The translations under genes and the position numbers were made by a program. Below are positions 1 to 5,932 of a DNA stretch of 5,932 nucleotides, one piece after another (position 1 is the stretch's first letter; every line of letters begins with the position of its first letter). Below the pieces are notes generated by a model. The model worked only from the letters and a program-made list of their open reading frames with translations. It made no database searches and was not told the origin of the DNA. The stretch lies in the NCBI GenBank assembly GCA_002455255.1, contig DKKL01000011.1, positions 16,030-21,961 of the forward strand, given 5' to 3'. Source of the DNA: Candidatus Tepidiaquacellales bacterium UBA6667. Lineage in GTDB: Bacteria > Bacteroidota > Ignavibacteria > Tepidaquicellales > Tepidaquicellaceae.

Positions 1-104
1 AGTTCCAAAAGCATTTCTTCATTAAAAGCATTATAAACTTCAGGTCTGTTTAATTTAATGGAAAGAACTGACTCATTAATTTCAGTAAGTATAAATTTAT
101 ACAT
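1..104 (-). CDS. Enoyl-CoA hydratase/isomerase (crotonase superfamily), N-terminal fragment
   Basis: Only the first 34 codons are present; the gene runs off the left edge. The ATG is at 104-102. The visible protein begins MYKFILTEINESVLSIKLNR and continues PEVYNAFNEEM. This is the typical crotonase N-terminus: a beta strand, then the LNRPE-x-x-NAF signature that leads into the CoA-binding region. The family hydrates or isomerises acyl-CoA thioesters, as in beta-oxidation or phenylacetyl-CoA breakdown (PaaG-like). The substrate cannot be told from this fragment, because the oxyanion-hole and catalytic Glu region lies outside the window. The start overlaps the last 8 nt of the lycopene cyclase gene (shared ATGTATAA), so translational coupling is likely. 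Family confidence is good; the subfamily is not assignable. Confidence 0.85.
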   Translation of the reverse strand, partial: MYKFILTEINESVLSIKLNRPEVYNAFNEEMLLE

Positions 105-837
105 TATTTTTATTATTTAACAAATATTTTTCAGGTAAAAGTAAGACGATACATTCAGTAACAAGCAAATTTGTACAAAAGAAAAACAAGATTTCTTCCA
201 AAGGTACATTACCGATTTTAAAACCTAAAGTTTGCTCAGGATCAAAATACCAAATACCATTACCTATAGCAATTGAGTCAACAGCAGCAAAGTATAAAGT
301 CATAATCAATACAGGTAAAATAACAATTTTGATATTATTAATTATTTTTTTCCATCCTGCGATAAACTGAATTAAAATAAAGAAACCAGCCCAAGAAAAA
401 AGATGGAAAATGTAATTAAATTTACCAAAAGGAAGTTTTATAATTTCCTCTTGCGAAACTACAGAAAAATTAAGAATTATTAAACAAAAAACAACGGTGG
501 TAAAAGAATTGAGATTTATATTGTTGATATTTAGTTTTTTATATTTAAATAAAATGAAATACTGCAATAAACCTGTTAAGTATGTTTGCAAAAAAAAGAA
601 ACAATATTCTTCAAGAGGTACATACCAAAAATAAATGCCTAAAGTTTTTTCAGGTGGGAACATCCAAATATTACTATAAACAGCATAATTATCCCAGAAA
701 GAAGTTGCAATAAAAGCAATTAAAGATGTTGAAATTAATACAATTATATAAGGTTTAGTAATGTATTTTCTAAGTATTACAAGAAAAAACAAGATTGGAA
801 TAATTAGAAAAAATATTAAAAATTCAATGTAAGTCAT
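97..837 (-). CDS. Lycopene cyclase domain protein (CrtYcd-type, fused two-domain)
   Basis: This 246-residue integral membrane protein resembles the heterodimer-type lycopene beta-cyclases (CrtYc/CrtYd) fused into one chain, as in archaeal CrtY and many Bacteroidota. The family closes the beta-ionone rings of lycopene in the cytoplasmic membrane. About seven hydrophobic segments are visible (near residues 4-22, 30-47, 75-97, 113-127, 142-161, 168-186 and 212-234). Two copies of the family motif are clear: WDN..IW.F.PEKTLG followed by VPLEE (residues 48-77), and VDS..IW.FDPEQTLG followed by VPLEE (186-215). The copies are offset by exactly 138 residues and carry the conserved acidic pair (E76/E77 and E214/E215). 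The ATG overlaps the metalloprotease TGA by 4 nt (ATGA), which supports this start. No phytoene synthase or desaturase is in view, so the carotenoid role rests on family membership. Some proteins of this fold may act on other isoprenoids. Confidence 0.88.
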   Translation of the reverse strand: MTYIEFLIFFLIIPILFFLVILRKYITKPYIIVLISTSLIAFIATSFWDNYAVYSNIWMFPPEKTLGIYFWYVPLEEYCFFFLQTYLTGLLQYFILFKYKKLNINNINLNSFTTVVFCLIILNFSVVSQEEIIKLPFGKFNYIFHLFSWAGFFILIQFIAGWKKIINNIKIVILPVLIMTLYFAAVDSIAIGNGIWYFDPEQTLGFKIGNVPLEEILFFFCTNLLVTECIVLLLPEKYLLNNKNNV

Positions 838-3407
838 TTAACAGAATCGATGAAAACAGAGTTAATTGCTTTTTCAATTCTACCCAAACATTCCTTAAGA
901 TGAAATTCCTCATAAATATCAGAAGTTTTTTTAGACGAAATTTCACGTTTTAGATTAGTGAGATAGAGAAAAGCGAGAGAGCGAGATTCCTCAGGCATTT
1001 CAGAATCAGTTTTTAAAAGAATTTTTATAACATAATCAATGTAAGCCTTTTGTAAATTTCTTCTTCTGACAGGTATAGTTTGATTATTTTTTAATTCAGA
1101 CCAAATACCAGATTTTACAGATTCAAATAAGTTTTCCAGAGTAAATGAAGAAGAAGAGATTTTTTCCTGGTCAATTAATCTTCCCATAACTATCGGATGG
1201 AACAATCTCCATAAAATCCATTTTTGCTGGTTAAGAATTATTTCGTCAAGGGCTACGTCCATTCTTCCGCCTGAGAAAAATAACGCATTATAATCTTCTG
1301 AATTTGGTTGTAATTGTTTTAAAAATTCCGGCGAGAAATTTAAATATTTATCAGCATTAAAATTATATTCAATAATTAAATTCATAGCATCAGTTTGTTC
1401 GTTAAAAGGAACGGGTTCATAAGGAAATCTATCTTGTGATAAGTCACCACTTTTCATTCTTGAAATGTAAGCTCCGCCGATATATTTAGACGCAAAATTA
1501 CTTCCAGAAAAATATCCATACAGAACAGATTTGAAAACACCGGTAAGCTGAGTGTAACTTCTGTCATATTGAGGAAAATAATTTTGAATTTTAATAAATA
1601 AATCGAGAGAAATGTTTATTTGTTGTTTACCATACTCCAACGGAGAATTTCCAAGGTCAAAGATTTGAGTTAATGGGTCGAGACTGGTAGGATAAAACAT
1701 ATCATAAGCATCTTCGTCAGTACCATATCTGTTATATGGATCTAAAGATTTGGAAGCGACAGCAAGTAAAAAAGGAATTTCATCTTCAGGAGATTTAATA
1801 TTAGGGAAAGGTTTATATCCATATTCAATTGCAAACATATCATAATTCCCTATCGTACTTGACCAATATTGACCTTGATTTGAGCCGGGCAATGATACGT
1901 TCACAGGATTATAATCCATAACGGAAGCAGAAATGGAATTTTGTTTTGTAAAGTTTGAATCACTAATCTGTTCAAAAGAATATGCAGTTGATGATTTGAA
2001 ATTATGACGTAAACCAAGAGTGTGACCGACTTCATGCACAACAAGATCAGTGAGATAATTATTTACGAATTCTTTAACAATAACATCTTCATTTTGAAAT
2101 TCAAAATCTGTCAATACTTTAATTAAAGAATTTCTTGCATACATTTGCGATGCCGCAGAGAAATTACACGAATGTTTATTTTTACCGGATCTTTCGAGAA
2201 GTTTAAAAATTTTATTTTCGGTGTCTTTAAATTCACCAGGTTTAGATAATCTAATAATATCAGCAAGTTCTTTTTCATATCTTAAAAATCCGATAATTTC
2301 AGAATTTAATAATACCGAAGCATTGATAATTTCACCAGTAAATGGATTAGCAATGGAAGGACCTACACCGGCAAGACCTGAAACAGAAGATGATTGCCAT
2401 CTTATAACGTTATATCTGATATCTTCAATATCCCAAGAAACAGAATCATCTTGAATATTACATCTGACAGCATCTTTGAATCCAATATTCTCAAATGCTT
2501 TATTCCACATTAAAACACCCTTTTTAATAGCATCTCTATATTCAGGTGGAGTTGCTCTGTCAATCCAAAACACAATAGGTTTAATCGGTTCAGAGACTGT
2601 CTCAAAATCATTTTTCTTTCTTAAGTCCCATCTTGTAATATAAGAAGTATATTCTGATTTTCTATCAGGTTTAGAATAGTTTTTGAATTCTGCTGTAAAA
2701 TATCCTACCCGATTATCATTAAATCTCGGTATATAAGATTTATTTTCAGGAATTTCAACCAATGAATATCTAACGACAAAATTTATTGATCTTGAGTCAG
2801 GGACGGACATATTAGGTGCGGATTGAGATGATAAAACATAATTGACAGTTATCTCAATATTAGAAGGGAAAGTTTTAACACTTTCAATATAAGTAAGTTC
2901 AGAATTTATAGTATAATAACCACCCATTAATGATTGAAAAATATACTGAAGATTAGGTATATCAGATTCAAAGAACTGATTTATTTTAGAAAGTTTTTTT
3001 GCAGAATCAGATTCATTTTGTTTTGCATCAATTTTGAACGGTCCAAATCGAGAAGTTATTTCATTATTATAATTAGAAAATTTAGATGTGTCAGGTAAAA
3101 TTCTGTTTCCATATTGAATTATGTTATAAGCACCTTTTATTTCTTTGAATTTAATAATCATTTCACTTAGAGGAAATCCGGCAAAAAAACTTAAGTTATC
3201 AATAGAAGTTAAATTGGTACTATAAAGCAGAAAAGTTTTATTAATAATGCTTTTATCAAATTCAAAATAATAATCGTCATTGTTTTTATAAGTATTAATT
3301 AATCCAGTGGATTTTACTGATGAGGAAGTAATCGAGTTATAATCCTGAGCAAACAGTGAATCCGAAGAAAATAAAACTACGGAAATTAATAGAAAATATT
3401 TAATCAT
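834..3407 (-). CDS. Secreted zinc-dependent metalloprotease, metzincin (DUF5117/DUF4953 type)
   Basis: The protein has 857 residues from the only suitable ATG (3407-3405). This start puts a signal peptide at the very N-terminus: MIK, a hydrophobic stretch FLLISVVLF, and a probable cleavage site near LFAQ (about residue 20). There is no lipobox Cys, so export to the periplasm or beyond is inferred. Residues about 60-260 match the N-terminal region usual in the DUF5117 family. The catalytic part follows: WIDRATPPEYRDAIKKGVL (281-299), an RWQSS.. segment ending in NPFTGEI (about 336-359), zinc motif HEVGHTLGLRH at 458-468 (zinc ligands H458, H462, H468; catalytic E459), Met-turn SVMDY with M497, and IGNYDMFAIEYGY at 519-531. 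Length and motif order are normal for the family, whose substrates are mostly unknown. No T9SS C-terminal sorting domain is evident. The gene starts 1 nt after the SRPBCC stop and overlaps the cyclase start by 4 nt. The frame extends upstream to a TTG at 3455, but that start would bury the signal peptide. Confidence 0.92.
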   Translation of the reverse strand: MIKYFLLISVVLFSSDSLFAQDYNSITSSSVKSTGLINTYKNNDDYYFEFDKSIINKTFLLYSTNLTSIDNLSFFAGFPLSEMIIKFKEIKGAYNIIQYGNRILPDTSKFSNYNNEITSRFGPFKIDAKQNESDSAKKLSKINQFFESDIPNLQYIFQSLMGGYYTINSELTYIESVKTFPSNIEITVNYVLSSQSAPNMSVPDSRSINFVVRYSLVEIPENKSYIPRFNDNRVGYFTAEFKNYSKPDRKSEYTSYITRWDLRKKNDFETVSEPIKPIVFWIDRATPPEYRDAIKKGVLMWNKAFENIGFKDAVRCNIQDDSVSWDIEDIRYNVIRWQSSSVSGLAGVGPSIANPFTGEIINASVLLNSEIIGFLRYEKELADIIRLSKPGEFKDTENKIFKLLERSGKNKHSCNFSAASQMYARNSLIKVLTDFEFQNEDVIVKEFVNNYLTDLVVHEVGHTLGLRHNFKSSTAYSFEQISDSNFTKQNSISASVMDYNPVNVSLPGSNQGQYWSSTIGNYDMFAIEYGYKPFPNIKSPEDEIPFLLAVASKSLDPYNRYGTDEDAYDMFYPTSLDPLTQIFDLGNSPLEYGKQQINISLDLFIKIQNYFPQYDRSYTQLTGVFKSVLYGYFSGSNFASKYIGGAYISRMKSGDLSQDRFPYEPVPFNEQTDAMNLIIEYNFNADKYLNFSPEFLKQLQPNSEDYNALFFSGGRMDVALDEIILNQQKWILWRLFHPIVMGRLIDQEKISSSSFTLENLFESVKSGIWSELKNNQTIPVRRRNLQKAYIDYVIKILLKTDSEMPEESRSLAFLYLTNLKREISSKKTSDIYEEFHLKECLGRIEKAINSVFIDSVK

Positions 3408-3420
3408 ATTATTTTTTTTC
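3405..3420 (-). other. Stop/start junction with A8 tract (SRPBCC to metalloprotease)
   Basis: Read on the minus strand, the sequence is GAAAAAAAATAATATG. It holds the last two Lys codons of the SRPBCC gene inside a run of eight A, its TAA stop (3411-3409), one T, and then the metalloprotease ATG (3407-3405). No Shine-Dalgarno motif is present. Re-initiation by the terminating ribosome is the simplest way to start the second gene. The A8 run is also a plausible site of polymerase slippage or of sequencing error. Confidence 0.6.
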
Positions 3421-3861
3421 AAAAAGTTCTTTGGTTTTTTTATGTCTGAAAACAAACTGGTTATGAATAAGTTTTTTAAAGAAAAGTGAATTTAGAATTT
3501 TTCCTATAAATCCGAAAGGTAACTCATATTTAATTTTATCAGTCATTTTAACTTTACCATCTATTAATTCAAATATGTGAGAATGTTCCCAAAATTTAAA
3601 GGGACCTTTAATTTGCAAATCAGATATTATTTTATTTTTTTCAAAATCAGATATTCTAATATGCCAATTTGTTTTAATCAAATTATACTGAAGAATTTGC
3701 AAGATTATTTCAGAATTAAGTCTTACAGGTTTATCAATTTTAATAATCGTAGCTTTTATGTAATTTGGAGAAATTAACGGCAGATTATTTGTATCACAAT
3801 GAAAATCAAAAATCTCTTCTATCTGACAATCAATTAGTACACTCTTTTCTAAAGTAAACAC
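3409..3861 (-). CDS. SRPBCC (START/Bet v 1-like) ligand-binding family protein
   Basis: This 150-residue protein resembles the stand-alone SRPBCC proteins (COG4276-like, about 150 residues). It opens with a beta strand and helix typical of the fold, FTLEKSVLIDCQIEEIFDFH (2-21). A central set of strands includes WHIRISDFEKNKIISDLQIK and GPFKFWEHSHIFE. The segment K..MTDKIKYELPFGFIGKILN and a long C-terminal helix ending HKKTKELFEKK follow. The fold forms a deep hydrophobic cavity for lipids, polyketides or isoprenoids. No catalytic residue can be named, so the ligand and reaction are unknown. The start is GTG at 3861-3859; an in-frame TAA at 3873-3871 rules out any longer form. It is the first gene of the minus-strand operon, and the lycopene cyclase two genes downstream makes an isoprenoid or lipid ligand plausible. 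No signal peptide is visible, so it is probably cytoplasmic. Confidence 0.82.
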   Translation of the reverse strand: MFTLEKSVLIDCQIEEIFDFHCDTNNLPLISPNYIKATIIKIDKPVRLNSEIILQILQYNLIKTNWHIRISDFEKNKIISDLQIKGPFKFWEHSHIFELIDGKVKMTDKIKYELPFGFIGKILNSLFFKKLIHNQFVFRHKKTKELFEKK

Positions 3862-3910
3862 ACAATAAGATTAGTAATTATTAAATAAAATTATATTAAA
3901 AAATAAAAGT
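3862..3910. promoter_or_regulatory. Divergent intergenic promoter region
   Basis: These 49 bp of nearly pure A/T separate the GTG of the SRPBCC operon (minus) from the ATG of the amidinotransferase-fold gene (plus), so promoters for both directions must lie here or extend into the coding ends. On the minus strand there is a TATAAT at 3895-3890 and, overlapping it, TAATTTTA at 3893-3886, close to the Bacteroidota -7 element TAnnTTTG. A -35 match at proper spacing is poor. On the plus strand TATATT at 3892-3897 is only 13 nt before the ATG. Such matches occur often by chance in A/T-rich DNA; the promoter role is inferred from gene layout. Confidence 0.45.
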
Positions 3911-4741
3911 ATGATACCGAATAAAATACTAATGTGTAAACCTGAATATTTTGACATTAGTTATGCAGGTAATGACTTTATGAAGAATAACATAAATAAA
4001 TTCAATAAAGTTGATGCACTTAATCAATGGTTAGAATTGAAAAAGATTTATGAAAAATTAAAATTTGAAGTGCATTTGATAGAGCCCGTTGATGGCTTAC
4101 CGGATATGGTTTTTACTGCAAATCAATCTTTTCCATTTAAAAATACAGAAGGTAAAAATTGTGTTTTGTTAAGTAAAATGAAAAATCATCAAAGAGTGGA
4201 TGAGGTGAAATATTTTGAAAAATTTTATAAAGAACTCGGATATATTATTTATTATACTCCGGAGGACATCGATTATTTTGAATCTATGGGTGATTGTATA
4301 GTAGATTATGAACGAGATATAATATTTGGAGGATATGGATACAGAACAGATGAAAAGATTTATGATTATTTAAAAGAAATAAGCGGAAAAAAGATTGTTA
4401 AAATAAAATTACAAAACTCAATGCTATATCATTTAGATACCTGTTTTTCAATTATAAACAGAGATACAATAGTCATTGACGAATCGGCATTTGATGATGA
4501 TACATTAAAATTGTTTAAAACATTATATACCAAAATTATATATGCAGAAAAGGAAGAGAATGAAAAAAACTTTGTATGTAATAATCATTCACCTGACGGG
4601 AAAAATGTAATTGTTCAAAGAGGTAGTGAAAAATTTAAATCAGATGCAATAATATTAGGGTTAAATATAATAGAAACAGATACCTCTGAATTTATAAAAT
4701 CAGGTGGAAGTGTATTTTGTATGAAACTTATGTTTTATTAA
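3911..4741 (+). CDS. Amidinotransferase/DDAH-fold hydrolase (arginine deiminase-related)
   Basis: This 276-residue cytoplasmic protein of the pentein (guanidino-modifying) superfamily resembles COG1834-type dimethylarginine dimethylaminohydrolases. Members cleave or transfer the guanidino group of arginine derivatives through a covalent Cys-thiouronium intermediate. Visible motifs, in order: MCKPEYFD (8-15), LIEPVDGLPDMVFTANQSF (56-74, with D65 and N71), FESMGD (123-128), IIFGGYGYRTD (137-147), LYHLDTCFS (172-180, catalytic H174) and SGGSVFCM near the C-terminus (nucleophile C270). Length and motif order are normal, so the enzyme should be active. The third motif is usually FEG-x-GD; here Ser-Met replaces the Gly-containing pair, but E124 and D128 remain. 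The exact substrate (methylarginine, arginine or citrulline) cannot be read from sequence. It is transcribed alone, divergent from the SRPBCC operon, and its TAA overlaps the ssb stop on the opposite strand. No Shine-Dalgarno motif precedes the ATG, only A-rich sequence. Confidence 0.87.
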   Translation: MIPNKILMCKPEYFDISYAGNDFMKNNINKFNKVDALNQWLELKKIYEKLKFEVHLIEPVDGLPDMVFTANQSFPFKNTEGKNCVLLSKMKNHQRVDEVKYFEKFYKELGYIIYYTPEDIDYFESMGDCIVDYERDIIFGGYGYRTDEKIYDYLKEISGKKIVKIKLQNSMLYHLDTCFSIINRDTIVIDESAFDDDTLKLFKTLYTKIIYAEKEENEKNFVCNNHSPDGKNVIVQRGSEKFKSDAIILGLNIIETDTSEFIKSGGSVFCMKLMFY

Positions 4742-5145
4742 AATGGTAAATCATCACCTTCATCTTTTGCAGATGGAGTTGGTTCGTCGCTGGAATTCTG
4801 AGTATCTTTTTTATCTAAATATACTATATCGTTGAAATCTGAAACAATAATATCATAAGTATAACGTTTCACTCCATCTTTTTCATATTCATTGTTAGAA
4901 AGTCTTCCCTGAATATAAACTTTACTACCTTTTTTTAATATTTTGTGTGCGGATTCAGCAGTTTTCCCAAAAACAGTAATGTTATGCCAATCTGTTTTGT
5001 TTTTCCAGTTTCCGCTTTTATCTTTTACGCTATTTGTTGTAGCTACAGAAAATCTTAAATACGGAGTTCCTGATTGAGAATACGCTAATTCGGGTTCTTT
5101 TCCGACATTACCAATGAGTTGTACTTTGTTTAATGAATATGCCAT
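4738..5145 (-). CDS. ssb: Single-stranded DNA-binding protein SSB
   Basis: This 135-residue SSB coats single-stranded DNA in replication, repair and recombination, and recruits partner proteins through its acidic tip. The OB fold spans about residues 4-110: LNKVQLIGNVGKEPE (5-19), LRFSVATTNSVKDKSGNW (30-47), TDWHNITVFGKTAE (51-64), LKKGSKVYIQGRL (70-82) and YTYDIIVSDF (95-104). W47, W53 and F59 sit where DNA-stacking aromatics are expected. A short, charged, low-complexity linker (about 112-130) leads to the canonical tip DDLPF at the C-terminus. The protein is shorter than E. coli SSB because of this linker, as is common in Bacteroidota. The ATG at 5145-5143 lies 6 nt after the stop of the propeller gene, so the two are probably co-transcribed. 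There is no room for a terminator before the convergent neighbour. Confidence 0.96.
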   Translation of the reverse strand: MAYSLNKVQLIGNVGKEPELAYSQSGTPYLRFSVATTNSVKDKSGNWKNKTDWHNITVFGKTAESAHKILKKGSKVYIQGRLSNNEYEKDGVKRYTYDIIVSDFNDIVYLDKKDTQNSSDEPTPSAKDEGDDLPF

Positions 5146-5151
5146 AATGTT

Positions 5152-5932
5152 TTAAGGTTTTATGTAACTTAACTTATTTTTTTCTAAAATAAAATACTTT
5201 TCGGAGTTATAAATTAAGATATCAGATAATTTATTATTGTATTCAACAGGTAAAGTTATTTTTTCGTTGAAAGCATTTTTGTCGGGATCATAAATAAAAA
5301 TATCATTATCCTTAACAATATAAATTTTATTATTATAAACTGAAAAGGTTTTTATATTATCAAGTTCAATTGTTTTTATGAAACTTCCGAAGCTGTCAAA
5401 AATTAAAATTTTATTATAACCTTTATCCAGAATGTATATATGATTGTTATTATCTTTAAGCATTTTTACCGGTTCGATTAAAGGAACAGAACTTGTTTTA
5501 AAATCACCGAATGAATTCACAGGTTTTTCACCGTTTTGATAAATCACAATTCTTTTATTATCATTATCAATAACATATAAATTATTTGAATTAATAACTA
5601 AAGTAGCGACTGGAGTATTAAACTGAAATTCAGGATTGAAAGTGATAGTATTAGTTTTCAGTTCAGATATAAAAGCGAGATTTAAATCTAATCTTTGAAC
5701 TCTATAATTATTTCCATCTGAAACAAAAATATCAAGTCCACTTGAGGCATCAATATAAGTTGGAGATATAAACTGTCCGGAAGCCCACCCATAATCACCG
5801 GATTTTTTAATAATATTCAAATTAGAATCAAGTTTAGTTATTTCATTTCGGGATTTATCAAGTACATAGATGAACCCTTTACCATCACCTGTGATAGATA
5901 CAGCATTAGTAAAAGTTTGAGAAACGGCATAG
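5152..5932 (-). CDS. NHL-repeat / six-bladed beta-propeller protein, C-terminal part
   Basis: The frame is open from the stop at 5154-5152 to the right edge, giving about 259 visible codons; the true start lies outside. A TTG at 5820-5818 looks like a start but is internal, because the preceding codons already encode a good blade. At least six similar units can be seen (numbered from the first full codon): FIYVLDKSRNEITKLD (20-35), IFVSDGNNYRVQRLD (68-82), LYVIDNDNKRIVIY (118-131), IYILDKGYNKILIFD (165-179), IYIVKDNDIFIYD (203-215) and YFILEKNKLSYI (246-257). They recur every 38-50 residues. This is the NHL-type propeller pattern, hydrophobic strand, Asp turn, then I..FD strand. Such propellers serve as binding platforms, often extracytoplasmic, and no catalytic motif is visible. 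The signal peptide region is not in the window. The blades degrade toward the C-terminus. The gene sits 6 nt upstream of ssb. Function unknown. Confidence 0.8.
   Translation of the reverse strand, partial: YAVSQTFTNAVSITGDGKGFIYVLDKSRNEITKLDSNLNIIKKSGDYGWASGQFISPTYIDASSGLDIFVSDGNNYRVQRLDLNLAFISELKTNTITFNPEFQFNTPVATLVINSNNLYVIDNDNKRIVIYQNGEKPVNSFGDFKTSSVPLIEPVKMLKDNNNHIYILDKGYNKILIFDSFGSFIKTIELDNIKTFSVYNNKIYIVKDNDIFIYDPDKNAFNEKITLPVEYNNKLSDILIYNSEKYFILEKNKLSYIKP

Noticed and set aside
2221..2454. Plus-strand reading frame of 77 codons inside the metalloprotease gene
   Set aside because: It lies wholly antisense to a well-supported catalytic-domain coding region and has no recognisable motif; it is a shadow frame.
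3408..3455. Upstream TTG start extending the metalloprotease by 16 residues
   Set aside because: The extension is basic and polar, overlaps the SRPBCC gene and would bury the signal peptide. The ATG at 3407 gives a normal exported protein.
3577..3777. Plus-strand reading frame of 66 codons inside the SRPBCC gene
   Set aside because: It is antisense to a coherent SRPBCC protein, has no family features, and is rich in A/T-driven Phe, Ile and Asn codons.
3862..3910. Possible small RNA or inverted-repeat operator in the divergent gap
   Set aside because: The gap is only 49 nt of low-complexity A/T. Short TAATTA-like palindromes are expected by chance and no stable stem is visible.
5818..5820. 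TTG as the start of the propeller gene
   Set aside because: The frame stays open to the right edge, and the 37 codons before it encode a good propeller blade, so the TTG is an internal Leu.
1..5932. CRISPR array, mobile element, tRNA/rRNA or a novel multi-gene defence system
   Set aside because: There are no regularly spaced direct repeats, transposase, terminal repeats, tRNA-like segment or nuclease/NTPase effector. All sizeable frames resolve to known folds.

Overview
The window is AT-rich (roughly 30% GC by eye) and almost fully coding. It fits a member of the Bacteroidota/Chlorobiota group, possibly an Ignavibacteria-like lineage. The reasons are the base composition, the absence of a Shine-Dalgarno motif before any start (upstream regions are A/T-rich instead), a secreted DUF5117-type metzincin whose signal peptide ends in FAQ, and a single-chain CrtYcd-type lycopene cyclase. 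The lineage is an inference; there is no rRNA or marker tree here.

Left and centre (about 1-3861), minus strand, read from right to left: a START/SRPBCC-fold protein with a GTG start, a large exported zinc metalloprotease, a membrane lycopene cyclase, and the first 34 codons of an enoyl-CoA hydratase/isomerase cut by the window edge. The four genes are packed tightly: stop and start are 1 nt apart, then a 4-nt ATGA overlap, then an 8-nt overlap. They very likely share one transcript and are translationally coupled. SRPBCC plus lycopene cyclase suggests a link to carotenoid or membrane-lipid metabolism, but no phytoene synthase or desaturase is visible.

Centre right: a 49-bp A/T-rich divergent gap (3862-3910) separates that operon from a plus-strand gene of the amidinotransferase / dimethylarginine dimethylaminohydrolase fold (3911-4741), which keeps its catalytic Cys and His. 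Its stop codon overlaps, tail to tail, the stop codon of ssb on the other strand.

Right end, minus strand: the 3' part of a gene for an NHL-type beta-propeller protein, open to the window edge, lies 6 nt upstream of ssb (single-stranded DNA-binding protein, acidic DDLPF tip). These two are probably co-transcribed.

No RNA gene, mobile element, CRISPR array, long DNA repeat or convincing terminator was seen. I found no clear novel defence or other new system. The most unusual feature is the tight operon joining a secreted metzincin to a lycopene cyclase, including an A8 tract at the stop/start junction.
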